Positions 1-6,445 of a stretch of 57,869 nt of DNA are shown one piece after another. The first letter of the stretch is position 1. Each line of letters opens with the position of its first letter. Where the stretch lies: positions 1 through 57,869 of the forward strand of contig CAZFXS010000016.1 of assembly GCA_964523395.1 (NCBI GenBank), written 5' to 3'. The stretch comes from JANYJZ01 sp964523395 (GTDB lineage: Bacteria > Bacteroidota > Ignavibacteria > UBA10030 > SZUA-254). The position numbers and the translations under genes are program-made. The notes beneath the pieces are model-generated. The model saw nothing but the letters and a program-made list of their open reading frames with translations, made no database searches and was not told the origin of the DNA.

Positions 1-470
1 AGGCCGCCTTCGTTAGGGCATTGGCAACTCACAAAGGTAAAACGAACGGGTGTATCCGAATCATCGCCGGGGGCCGTCATGGTACGACCGATCCGGCTGG
101 CGAAACCATGGTCATCAATGAATCGGTACCAATACTCACGATTGGGTTCGAGATCTGTAGCCAGGAAACGGCATGTCCAGTCTGAATCAGCACTGATATT
201 TGCAGTACCGCCTGCCAGGATTTTATTGAAGTCCGGGGTGGAGGAGATTTCAACGACCAACGTTCCGGCGGAATTGCCGTTTACCGGCGGACGCCGCGCC
301 CATAAGATTACACTGTCAGCTGTCGGGTCACCTGATGCCACACCCTGTGGAAAGAGGTCACGACGCTCAGTTGCCGGCGTGGGAAGATTGTTTGCCCAAC
401 CTTGTTTTGTCGCTATAGCGAAGCCAAAGAAGAGGGAGGTTTGTAAGAACTTACGGCGGTTTACATTCAT
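1..470 (-). CDS. PhoD-like alkaline phosphatase, N-terminal part (runs off window)
   Basis: The minus strand is open from an ATG at 468-470 to the left edge, giving about 156 residues. The N-terminus MNVNRRKFLQTSLFF carries a twin-arginine (RRKFLQ) export signal followed by a hydrophobic stretch. The mature part contains FPQGVASGDPTADSVILWAR and, later, RFTFVSCQ, which are typical of the N-terminal domain of PhoD-family phosphodiesterases/alkaline phosphatases. The family is exported folded by the Tat system and cleaves phosphoesters outside the cytoplasm. The metal-binding catalytic domain lies outside the window, so activity cannot be judged. It is read leftward, the same direction as the cassette genes to its right, but no attC-like boundary could be placed beside it, so it may be the chromosomal flank of the array. 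Confidence 0.85.
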   Translation of the reverse strand, partial: MNVNRRKFLQTSLFFGFAIATKQGWANNLPTPATERRDLFPQGVASGDPTADSVILWARRPPVNGNSAGTLVVEISSTPDFNKILAGGTANISADSDWTCRFLATDLEPNREYWYRFIDDHGFASRIGRTMTAPGDDSDTPVRFTFVSCQCPNEGG

Positions 471-601
471 GATATTTCCGTTTATGTTGGTGTTTTATAC
501 GGAATTACGAGCATACTGTATTCTTGTTTCGCTATGTTCATATTCCAATCCGACTTATGTTAGAAAGCGGAGCGAACTAACTTCATTGTCGGATTGAGAA
601 T

Positions 602-634
602 CCCCGCCTGCCTTAGTGTATTCTCAGAGGCGGG
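602..634 (+). terminator. GC-rich hairpin followed by T-rich DNA
   Basis: CCCCGCCT (602-609) pairs with AGGCGGGG (627-634), and a T-rich stretch follows (about 640-647). It has terminator form for rightward transcription, although no rightward gene lies before it. It could instead be a remnant of a palindromic recombination site at the end of the cassette array. The rest of the 471-761 interval shows no gene; one core-like box (GCGTATAACG, 687-696) is present without a clear partner. Confidence 0.4.
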
Positions 635-761
635 GAACTGTTGTTTTTCGTTTGCAAAAGCATTTTTCCGGATTCTTTATTTGCTTGCGTATAACGTGAG
701 CAGCGAGCTTGCTTTCTCATGTAAATGATATTATATTGATAACAACAATTTGGAGTTCTTA

Positions 762-1034
762 ATGCCAATAATAAAACCAATCTCCGATTTGAGGAACAAA
801 GCCAATAGAATTTCAGAACTTGCTCACAAATCTGATGAACCTATCTTCATCACGAAAAACGGTGAGGGAGATATGGTGGTAATGTCTATGACCCAATACA
901 GCAAAATCCAACTCAAACTCGATCTGTTCAGCAAACTCGCAGTTGCTCAAGTACAACGAGCAAAAGGCGATAAAGGTAGAAGTTTGTCAGCGGTAATGAA
1001 AGACATCCGCAGACGGATCCGTGAGTCGATTTAG
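762..1034 (+). CDS. Phd/YefM-family antitoxin
   Basis: This is a 90-residue protein starting MPIIKPISDLRNKANRIS, with ITKNGEGDMVVMSMTQY in the middle; both match the DNA-binding N-terminal domain of Phd/YefM antitoxins. The C-terminal half is charged and probably wraps the toxin. The start chosen is the ATG at 762, because GGAG (752-755) lies six bases upstream; an in-frame TTG at 750 overlaps that ribosome site and is unlikely. The gene overlaps the ParE-like toxin by 14 bases, the usual translational coupling. Antitoxins of this family normally repress their own promoter. The pair points rightward, opposite to all neighbouring cassette genes, as toxin-antitoxin cassettes with their own promoter often do. 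Confidence 0.88.
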   Translation: MPIIKPISDLRNKANRISELAHKSDEPIFITKNGEGDMVVMSMTQYSKIQLKLDLFSKLAVAQVQRAKGDKGRSLSAVMKDIRRRIRESI

Positions 1035-1329
1035 GTATATCGTTAAACTCCTACGAATCGCCGAGGACGATTTGTTGGAGATCGTTACATACATCTCAGC
1101 TGATCGACCTTCCGCCGCCGAAACACTCGCAACAAAAGTCGAAAAGAATCTTAACCTTCTTTCCAAAAATCCACATTTAGGCCGAGTACCGAAAGAGAGC
1201 GAGCTTGCTCGACTCCAATATCGATACCTTGTGGTTGAAAACTATCTCATCTTCTATACCGTCGAAGTACGAACGATTTATGTTCACCGGATACTTCATG
1301 GGGCAAGAGACTATCTAACCTTGTTCTGA
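1021..1329 (+). CDS. ParE/RelE-family toxin
   Basis: This 102-residue protein starts at a GTG overlapping the antitoxin stop. It has the family pattern: an N-terminal helix (RIAEDDLLEIVTYIS), a middle NPHLGRVP segment and a C-terminal strand pair with YLIFYTVEVRTIYVHRILHGARDY. ParE members inhibit gyrase and RelE members cleave mRNA on the ribosome; the sequence looks closer to ParE, but the target cannot be fixed from sequence alone. The position at the distal end of a cassette array fits the known role of such pairs in keeping arrays from being lost. Confidence 0.88.
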   Translation: MSRFRYIVKLLRIAEDDLLEIVTYISADRPSAAETLATKVEKNLNLLSKNPHLGRVPKESELARLQYRYLVVENYLIFYTVEVRTIYVHRILHGARDYLTLF

Positions 1330-1360
1330 GACAACCAGCAACACATACCCCCGCGCACTG

Positions 1361-1717
1361 TTATCGCCCGACAATGACTCGGAATCCTGCGTATGCCATT
1401 CGCTTCATATCGAACGGCATTTCCATCGACTGGCCAGGCGTAGAGGAAATCTCTTTCATTACCCGTGCGTTGACCAGATCGCGATGTGCACGTGATCTGA
1501 ATACGATGTAGGAGAATACCACTGTTTCGCCACGCTTGAGCTTCGTCATCCGTGGAAAAAGTGCACCCCATTTCGGCTTGAGATCATCGCCAACACACTC
1601 CATGTAATCGAGAGCGCCGTGCTTGCGCCAGAGCTTTTCCCCCATCCGAGCCATACGACTATAGGCTTTGAGGTTCTTCTTGGGAATAGGGATAACAAAT
1701 CCGTCAACGTATTTCAT
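1361..1717 (-). CDS. DUF1428 (YbaA-like) family protein
   Basis: This 118-residue protein begins MKYVDGFVIPIPKKNL and contains KHGALDYMEC, PRMTKLKRGETVVFSYIVFRS and MPFDMKRMAYAGFRV, all typical of DUF1428, a ferredoxin-like/dimeric alpha-beta barrel family of unknown function represented by E. coli YbaA. The length is as expected. An AAGGAG ribosome site lies just upstream of the ATG. It is the last recognisable cassette gene; the attC-like site expected after its stop at 1361 is not evident (only a weak GTTATCGCC near 1359), so the far boundary is degenerate. Unlike the other cassettes, its start lies about 120 bases from the cassette edge. Confidence 0.85.
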   Translation of the reverse strand: MKYVDGFVIPIPKKNLKAYSRMARMGEKLWRKHGALDYMECVGDDLKPKWGALFPRMTKLKRGETVVFSYIVFRSRAHRDLVNARVMKEISSTPGQSMEMPFDMKRMAYAGFRVIVGR

Positions 1718-1839
1718 AAAGATGCTCCTTGATAAAGGTTATTGGTTCATAGTGTTAGTTTCGTCTGCTTCAGGCCACTTCCGAGTGATGTAATCGACCA
1801 GGGTGCCGAAAAACGCTCGTTGAAATGAAGCTTTGATTG

Positions 1840-1973
1840 TGCATAACGTTTTCCAAGTTTGCGTTCGGCGGGCTTTAGAAAAATCCTGCGTCTACACGCA
1901 CAAATGGTTATATAAAGATACTAAAGTTTTTATTAGTTGGTCCGCCCGCTGACGCGAACTTGTTGTTACCAGC
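1840..1973 (-). repeat. attC-like site 8 (between DUF1428 and the 152-residue gene)
   Basis: Outer boxes are GTGCATAACG (1840-1849) and GTTACCAGC (1965-1973). Inside them a long imperfect stem pairs CAAGTTTGCGTTCGGCGGGC with the segment ending at 1963. Read on the coding (minus) strand it begins with a TAAC box and ends in CGTTATGC, the polarity of an integron attC site. About 75 bases form the loop. Confidence 0.7.
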
Positions 1974-1981
1974 TGCCGTGG

Positions 1982-2440
1982 TTAGGAAAAAAGATTTTTA
2001 AGGCTGTCCAGGAAGGTCTTAGTAAAACCGTATTCATATGCCTGTTCACTATATGCCTGTCCTTGATAAACTTTGCCGTTTTTGTCAACAGCAATACCGT
2101 TAACTTCTAAAACTCGATTTGTTTTGCTGCCCTTTGATAATTTTATGTGAAGATTTGCTTTTACAATGAAGTCGGCCGGAAAGTCGTTACTTGTCAAGAC
2201 GACCTGAATTGTCTGCCGTAAAAGAGGCAATTGTGAAACAATTGGTTTAATTTGTACCGATGTCGGTGTGACTGTTTCATTAATAATGTCAATGTCTACC
2301 GTGTCAACATTATTTTTAGTCGCAGTATGCCAGATCCAGTCCGCCATATAGCCTTTGTCATAGTAAAACAAAGTGCTGAAAAATTGTTGAACAAGATTGT
2401 TTGGAAGTCCGTTTATTTTTTTTGTCGATGGCATGTCCAC
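1982..2440 (-). CDS. Cassette gene, hypothetical protein (152 aa)
   Basis: I do not recognise this protein. It begins MDMPSTKKINGLPNNL, contains an aromatic-rich stretch (FFSTLFYYDKGYMADWIWH) and then alternating beta-like segments, with KANLHIKLSKGSKTNRVLEVNG and a closing FTKTFLDSLKNLF helix. No signal peptide or membrane segment is evident, so it is probably cytoplasmic. The ATG at 2440 lies inside the terminal inverted repeat of its cassette (2437-2453) and has no clear ribosome site; a second ATG two codons on is equally possible. The stop lies one base beyond the opposite repeat (1965-1981), so the gene fills the whole cassette. Confidence 0.65.
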   Translation of the reverse strand: MDMPSTKKINGLPNNLVQQFFSTLFYYDKGYMADWIWHTATKNNVDTVDIDIINETVTPTSVQIKPIVSQLPLLRQTIQVVLTSNDFPADFIVKANLHIKLSKGSKTNRVLEVNGIAVDKNGKVYQGQAYSEQAYEYGFTKTFLDSLKNLFS

Positions 2441-2444
2441 GGTT

Positions 2445-2645
2445 GCTGGTAACGTTTTAGGGCTTGGCGATGTGGCGGCATTTAAAAATCGTCAGCCTGT
2501 AACTGCTGCTGAATAAAGATAAAAAAGATGAGAATATGTATAACAGCTTAATTGAAAAACGTCGAGCTGGAACTGAAGCCCAATAGCGAAAAAGTTGAGC
2601 ATATATTTGTCACCCCGCCATATTGCCAAACCGAATGTTGTGCGG
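2445..2645 (-). repeat. attC-like site 7
   Basis: Outer boxes are GCTGGTAACG (2445-2454) and GTTGTGCGG (2637-2645). An inner stem pairs GGGCTTGGCGATGTGGCGG with CCGCCATATTGCCAAACC with several mismatches. This is the longest site of the set (201 bases) and the least regular in its loop. Confidence 0.6.
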
Positions 2646-2658
2646 TCGTAAGTGTATG

Positions 2659-3228
2659 TCAATCTTTTTTTGGAATTGTCAGAGGGGGACCTACATGTTC
2701 AAAGCCATGTTCATTGCGAAACTTGTTCTTTTCGACATCAGACATTTTTTCAAGTCTTCCTTCATTGATTGCTTTAAAGAATTCTTCCATTTTGCCTGCT
2801 GGTTGGAACAATAAGATAATTTTGGCTTCTCCTTCGCCAATTTTTACGAAAGTATGTGGCACTCCCCTTGGGCCAAACACACAGTCTCCCGCTTTGGCAT
2901 GATAAGTTTCATCTCCGACCTGAATTAAAAACTCACCAGTAATGACATACCACCATTCGTCTTGGCTGTAGTGAAAATGCAATGGAGGTCCGCCTTCTTT
3001 AATTCGTGTGCTGTCAAAAATGTAGAGGTCCCCATCCGTGTCGGAACTTGATACCTTGTTGAAAATTTGGTCTCCTGGCTGGCGGGTAAAAGGTTTATTA
3101 TGACGGTCCTTGCCAGCTTTGACGAATATTCCTTTTTGAGCCCTCTTGTTTCTCGCTTTAGCACTGAATGGTGAAAGGGTCAAAATACCCGCAGCAATGC
3201 AAAATTTCAAAAAAGAATTACGTTGCAT
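2659..3228 (-). CDS. Secreted cupin-domain protein (cassette gene)
   Basis: This 189-residue protein has an N-terminal export signal (MQRNSFLKFCIAAGILTL, probable cleavage near SAKA at 22-25) and a single cupin_2 barrel at about residues 65-150. Motif 1, PPLHFHYSQDEWWYVITGEF, supplies H84, H86 and E91, and motif 2, GDCVFGPRGVPHTF, supplies H125: a complete 3-His/1-Glu metal site. Cupins of this build range from small dioxygenases to sugar-binding proteins; the substrate cannot be named. It is in the same orientation as its neighbours and is bracketed by matching 9-base ends (GTTGTGCGG at 2637-2645 and its complement at 3289-3297). Confidence 0.82.
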   Translation of the reverse strand: MQRNSFLKFCIAAGILTLSPFSAKARNKRAQKGIFVKAGKDRHNKPFTRQPGDQIFNKVSSSDTDGDLYIFDSTRIKEGGPPLHFHYSQDEWWYVITGEFLIQVGDETYHAKAGDCVFGPRGVPHTFVKIGEGEAKIILLFQPAGKMEEFFKAINEGRLEKMSDVEKNKFRNEHGFEHVGPPLTIPKKD

Positions 3229-3290
3229 CCTATTTTCTTATAAGGTGTCAAAAAAACTACTTTTTGTAATAATATCATGTATCATATGCC

Positions 3291-3422
3291 GCACAACGTG
3301 CAGGCAAATAACGCAATGCCGGAGTGAACTATCAAACCTCATTCTCGTGAACGGAGGCATTGAGTGAGGCTCTTACAAATTTGGTTTTTCATTTTAACGT
3401 CGTTATTTGCCATGTTAGGCGC
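3291..3422 (-). repeat. attC-like site 6
   Basis: Boxes GCACAACG (3291-3298) and GTTAGGCGC (3414-3422) enclose the perfect stem GGCAAATAACG / CGTTATTTGCC and a weaker inner stem built on CAATGCC / GGCATTG. On the coding strand the first box reads GCCTAAC, an exact match to the integron R-double-prime consensus RYYYAAC. Confidence 0.75.
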
Positions 3423-3444
3423 AGTGCAGCGAACATTTAAACCT

Positions 3445-3963
3445 TCAATTCTCCTTAATGAAGTCAAGCGTGTCGGAAAATATTGGTTGTCCTTCCAAGG
3501 TCATTGCCAGTTCCAATCTCAGATTAGCGGGTGCCGAACTCTCGTCTGTAGATGCAACAAAATCTAGAGATATTCTGCTGGAACCACCCGCCTGGATACA
3601 TGTGTCCGCACTATGTAAAGGCGATTCGTTTTGTGAATAAACAAATCGAGCGAGACGATAGAGATTCATGTGATCTTTCAGCTGAAAAGAAGCCGGCGAA
3701 ATACATATTGTGCGACCGGATAGATTGCTGACTTCAAGATTCCCTAATACCTCTGGCTTGTCAGGACGATGAAACAATCGAAGCTGATACACCAAGCTAT
3801 GATGTCTGTCGATCTTCGTATAAGTATGATACAAGAAAGAATCCTTGGTGGTCACCGGAATGTAGTTGATTAATGGAGGAGGCGTGGGCCGGGTACACGA
3901 ATATTCGCTTGTACAGATGACTATCATAGAAATGATTAGGACTGTTTTTTGGATCATACTCAC
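3445..3963 (-). CDS. Putative lipoprotein, unknown function (cassette gene)
   Basis: This 172-residue protein has a hydrophobic N-terminus (IQKTVLIISMIVICTSEYSC) ending at a cysteine that could be a lipobox, although EYSC is a weak match. The mature part is predicted beta-rich (GNLEVSNLSGRTICISPASFQL, RLELAMTLEGQPIFSDTLDF). I recognise no family. It fills its cassette: the stop lies about 10 bases inside the repeat at 3414-3434 and the start about 40 bases from the repeat at 4002-4022. Confidence 0.62.
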   Translation of the reverse strand: MSMIQKTVLIISMIVICTSEYSCTRPTPPPLINYIPVTTKDSFLYHTYTKIDRHHSLVYQLRLFHRPDKPEVLGNLEVSNLSGRTICISPASFQLKDHMNLYRLARFVYSQNESPLHSADTCIQAGGSSRISLDFVASTDESSAPANLRLELAMTLEGQPIFSDTLDFIKEN

Positions 3964-4013
3964 AATTTGAAACCCTCATCTTTCACATCGACTGTAGACC
4001 AGTTCGTTGCATT

Positions 4014-4145
4014 GCGCCAAACGTCTCGGCAAATAACGCAATACTTTTGTGAGCATATCAACCTCATTCGAGCGAACAAAAGTATTGAGCGAGGTTTTTA
4101 TTAGCCATGACTTTTTCCAACGACGTTATTTGCCGTGTTAGCTGC
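4014..4145 (-). repeat. attC-like site 5
   Basis: Boxes GCGCCAAACG (4014-4023) and GTTAGCTGC (4137-4145) enclose the perfect stem CGGCAAATAACG / CGTTATTTGCCG and an inner stem CAATACTTTTG / CAAAAGTATTG. The spacer between box and stem is three bases on the left and one on the right, the same imbalance as at sites 2, 3 and 4. Confidence 0.78.
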
Positions 4146-4179
4146 AGTTTGTGCCGAGTTGAATCCAATAAGAACATGG

Positions 4180-4587
4180 TTATTGAACAAGATAACGCGT
4201 CCGTGTACCGAGTTGCCCAGCCCGAATGATTGTTACTAATTGTTCAATTGAAAGTGTCACTTCCTCATTTGCTTCTTCGCCAATCCAAATGGCCTCGAAA
4301 GAGAAGCCATGTAATGTATGTTTTCTAATCGTCCCCACCGTAGAGGCAAGTTTTGGCAAGACAGATAATACCATATCCCAAGTTGGAGCGTTCCAATCAG
4401 CAGTTTCACTGAGCATGCTACATGCGCACCCATTATTCAATTCTGAGATATACACCAGTGGACTCGGCTTTCTAAACCAAGTTTTAGAAGCCGGACGAAC
4501 GGTCAGTGAATCTTTAAGTTGCTCGATGAGAGATTCCATCTGACGATTATCTTCATCCCCAAGTTTAATTGCGATAGTTAAGCACAT
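4180..4587 (-). CDS. Cassette gene, hypothetical protein (135 aa)
   Basis: I do not recognise this protein. From the ATG at 4585-4587 it reads MCLTIAIKLGDEDNRQMES and continues with a helical region, NNGCACSMLSETADWNAPTWD and IRKHTLHGFSFEAIWIGEE, then a closing helix. It looks like a small soluble alpha/beta protein with no signal peptide. An in-frame GTG at 4614 would add nine residues but lies inside the cassette's terminal repeat (4610-4628), so the ATG is preferred. Stop and start sit close to the two matching repeats that bound the cassette. Confidence 0.6.
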   Translation of the reverse strand: MCLTIAIKLGDEDNRQMESLIEQLKDSLTVRPASKTWFRKPSPLVYISELNNGCACSMLSETADWNAPTWDMVLSVLPKLASTVGTIRKHTLHGFSFEAIWIGEEANEEVTLSIEQLVTIIRAGQLGTRTRYLVQ

Positions 4588-4619
4588 GGTCGTTTCTAAA
4601 TAATTGCCAGGCACAAATT

Positions 4620-4779
4620 GCGGCTAACGGTTCGGCAAACACCGCCGTTGCGATTGCCGCCTATCATTGACTCATTTCCTGCGGCAAGCGCAATGGAACG
4701 AACACTACTATATTCTTTCAATTCGATTCGACTTCGCCATAAGATAAAGATGAGTGTCGGTGTTTGCCGTGTTATGGGC
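4620..4779 (-). repeat. attC-like site 4
   Basis: Boxes GCGGCTAACG (4620-4629) and GTTATGGGC (4771-4779) enclose the perfect stem CGGCAAACACCG / CGGTGTTTGCCG and a second stem CCGTTGCGATTGCCGC / GCGGCAAGCGCAATGG (14 of 16 paired). The stem sequence differs from other sites, yet its two arms match each other. Confidence 0.78.
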
Positions 4780-4802
4780 AGCGCAACCATTATTGTCATC
4801 GG

Positions 4803-5231
4803 TTAGTCCCTTGCCATAGGACGACCAGAATCCTGCCATTCTTTATATACTTCAAGTATCTTTTTATAACCAACCTTGCCTTCAAAATAACTAAAAATTT
4901 CTTCCGATCCCTTTACCGTTTCATATGGAATCCATCGCGGCATGTCTTGCATCGCTTCTGGAATTGTCGGAATATGTTCAATGAATGCAACTATGACGAT
5001 AGAAAATAAATCATCTTCGGCCGGTCCACCTCGTGGCTGTTCAAGACACCACTCAGAATAACCATAAATACGTTTAATTAAATTGTCATTCCGCGGATCC
5101 TTGTAAGCTTTCTTAAAACTCATTAATAAAGACGACCAACAAGTATTTGGATTGTCCCAATACTCTAGTTCGTATTCGGCAATTTCCGGGAAACGTTTTA
5201 TTGCTTCTTTTTTCCATTCATCAGAAAACAT
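4803..5231 (-). CDS. Cassette gene, small helical protein of unknown function (142 aa)
   Basis: This 142-residue protein starts MFSDEWKKEAIKRFPEIAEYE and is rich in W, Y and acidic residues, with the stretch LIKRIYGYSEWCLEQPRGGPAEDD in the middle and IPEAMQDMPRWIPYETVKG later. It recalls small helical proteins found among immunity-like and DUF7674-like families, but I cannot assign it firmly. It has no signal peptide or membrane segment. It lies in the same orientation as the other cassette genes, and its cassette ends (4771-4790 and 5255-5274) match over 18 of 20 bases. Confidence 0.62.
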   Translation of the reverse strand: MFSDEWKKEAIKRFPEIAEYELEYWDNPNTCWSSLLMSFKKAYKDPRNDNLIKRIYGYSEWCLEQPRGGPAEDDLFSIVIVAFIEHIPTIPEAMQDMPRWIPYETVKGSEEIFSYFEGKVGYKKILEVYKEWQDSGRPMARD

Positions 5232-5265
5232 TACAATTATTCCTGTAATTTAGCATGGTTGCGTT

Positions 5266-5400
5266 GCGCATAACGTCTGGCAAAATAACGCAATACTTTT
5301 GCGAACATCCAATTGCAATTCGAGAGAGCAAAAGTATTGAACGAGTTTTTTGATTCATCGGCCTTATTTTCCAGTGTCGTTATTTTGCCTGTTATGCGGC
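5266..5400 (-). repeat. attC-like site 3
   Basis: Boxes GCGCATAACG (5266-5275) and GTTATGCGGC (5391-5400) enclose the perfect stem GGCAAAATAACG / CGTTATTTTGCC and an inner stem CAATACTTTTG / CAAAAGTATTG. The last codons and stop (5364) of the YcxB-like gene lie inside the right arm, as is common for cassette genes. Confidence 0.8.
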
Positions 5401-5903
5401 GTAACTTTTTTGCCGATGAAACTTTTGACTGCTTCAATTTCATCAATTGAGACAAAAATTCTTTTAGGGAAAATAATCGCTTGATTAACTGTCACAAAAA
5501 GAAACAGATACTTTTCGGTTTCCCTCAAATATTCAAAGGCATCCCACTTTATTTCACCATGAGAATTCTTAGTTGACTCTGTAATGCCTTCCTCAGTGAA
5601 ATGAATTGTACGGGAGCCAATTATATCGGCGTTCTTTCCACTTTTGATTACCCTTTTAATACGGATTTTATTTCGCCACTTGAAATACGGAGTCGCAAAA
5701 ATAGAGAATAGGAATCCCAAAGAGATTAAAAGAATTTCAACGAGACCATAATCAGCAATCCGGGTTGAGATCAAAGCTACAAAGAGAGGAACAGGTAATA
5801 TTCTAGAAAGTATTCGACTCCATAGTCTTTCGGGTCGTTCCCAATAATAATAAAAGTTAAAATCAATATAATCTTGTTCTGTTTGCTCGTATGTGAGGGT
5901 CAT
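5364..5903 (-). CDS. YcxB-like membrane protein (cassette gene)
   Basis: This 179-residue protein has two hydrophobic segments (about residues 34-50 and 53-70), followed by a basic stretch and a C-terminal YcxB-like domain: TIHFTEEGITESTKNSHGEIKWDAFEYLRETEKYLFLFV, then AIIFPKRIF. This pattern, a strand with a W before an E..YLFLF segment and a PKR motif, is typical of the YcxB domain. Its role is not established. The final residues are encoded inside the attC-like site 3, and the start is only about 20 bases from the cassette edge with no ribosome site, so translation may depend on the preceding gene or be leaderless. Confidence 0.75.
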   Translation of the reverse strand: MTLTYEQTEQDYIDFNFYYYWERPERLWSRILSRILPVPLFVALISTRIADYGLVEILLISLGFLFSIFATPYFKWRNKIRIKRVIKSGKNADIIGSRTIHFTEEGITESTKNSHGEIKWDAFEYLRETEKYLFLFVTVNQAIIFPKRIFVSIDEIEAVKSFIGKKVTPHNRQNNDTGK

Positions 5904-5920
5904 AATGCAAAAAAGTTATG

Positions 5921-6050
5921 GCGCATAACGTGTTGCAAAAGCATGCAATGTTTACGTGAACTCGAAATGAAATTATTTATCGTGAACGTAAACATTGAGC
6001 GAGCATTAACCTCTGGACGTTCCAGCGTCATGCTTTTGCATGTTATGCGC
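5921..6050 (-). repeat. attC-like site 2
   Basis: Boxes GCGCATAACG (5921-5930) and GTTATGCGC (6042-6050) are fully complementary across nine bases. They enclose the stem TGCAAAAGCATG / CATGCTTTTGCA and an inner stem CAATGTTTACGT / ACGTAAACATTG. This site has a stem sequence found at no other site, with both arms changed together. Confidence 0.82.
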
Positions 6051-6064
6051 AGTGTAGCGAGCAG

Positions 6065-6385
6065 TCATTTTACGTTTGGCACTGGTAGGATATAAGTTTG
6101 GACCCAAGGTTGTTGAACTAAGAACCACAATGCACATGTGCAGATAAAAAAGATAATGGACATTAAGAACATATTCTTCTTGATTCGTCGAAACAAAAAA
6201 TAAAAAAGGATGCTCAGGATAATGCCTTCCGGAATGATCCAAATGCCAAATAAACTGAAATTGAAATATAAGTTTCTGAAAACCGAATTGGACTGTTGAA
6301 TGAGGAAATTAATAACATAATGACAAATACTAATTCCAATTCCGAAAAAAAGCGATGTTGTAAAAGTCGCAGTATTCTTATTCAT
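6065..6385 (-). CDS. Small integral membrane protein (first cassette gene)
   Basis: This 106-residue protein starts MNKNTATFTTSLFFGIGI and has three probable membrane helices (about residues 8-28, 41-62 and 70-90), with the basic loop FRRIKKN between the second and third. No family is recognised. The ATG at 6383-6385 is chosen because GGAG lies six bases upstream; an ATG four codons earlier overlaps that site. As the first cassette after the recombinase it would be the one best placed for expression from the recombinase transcript. Its ends, 6042-6058 and 6403-6419, match over 16 of 17 bases. Confidence 0.7.
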   Translation of the reverse strand: MNKNTATFTTSLFFGIGISICHYVINFLIQQSNSVFRNLYFNFSLFGIWIIPEGIILSILFYFLFRRIKKNMFLMSIIFFICTCALWFLVQQPWVQTYILPVPNVK

Positions 6386-6402
6386 TAAAAACTCCATCGC
6401 GA

Positions 6403-6445
6403 GCTACATTGCGCATAACATTTGTAAGTACGCAATATTGCGTTG
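6403..6445 (-). other. Candidate attI-like insertion point
   Basis: The box GCGCATAACA (6411-6420) reads TGTTATGCGC on the coding strand, the same core as the ends of sites 2 and 3, and marks where the first cassette begins. Between it and the recombinase stop lies a perfect 14-base palindrome ACGCAATATTGCGT (6430-6443). There is no long hairpin here, which distinguishes it from the seven attC-like sites and fits a primary attachment site. Confidence 0.55.

Noticed and set aside
79..597. Plus-strand open frame of 172 codons
   Set aside because: It is antisense to the PhoD-like gene, whose minus-strand translation has a Tat signal and clear family motifs.
1840..6050. CRISPR array
   Set aside because: The repeats are long imperfect palindromes separated by whole genes, with no short identical repeats or uniform spacers and no cas genes.
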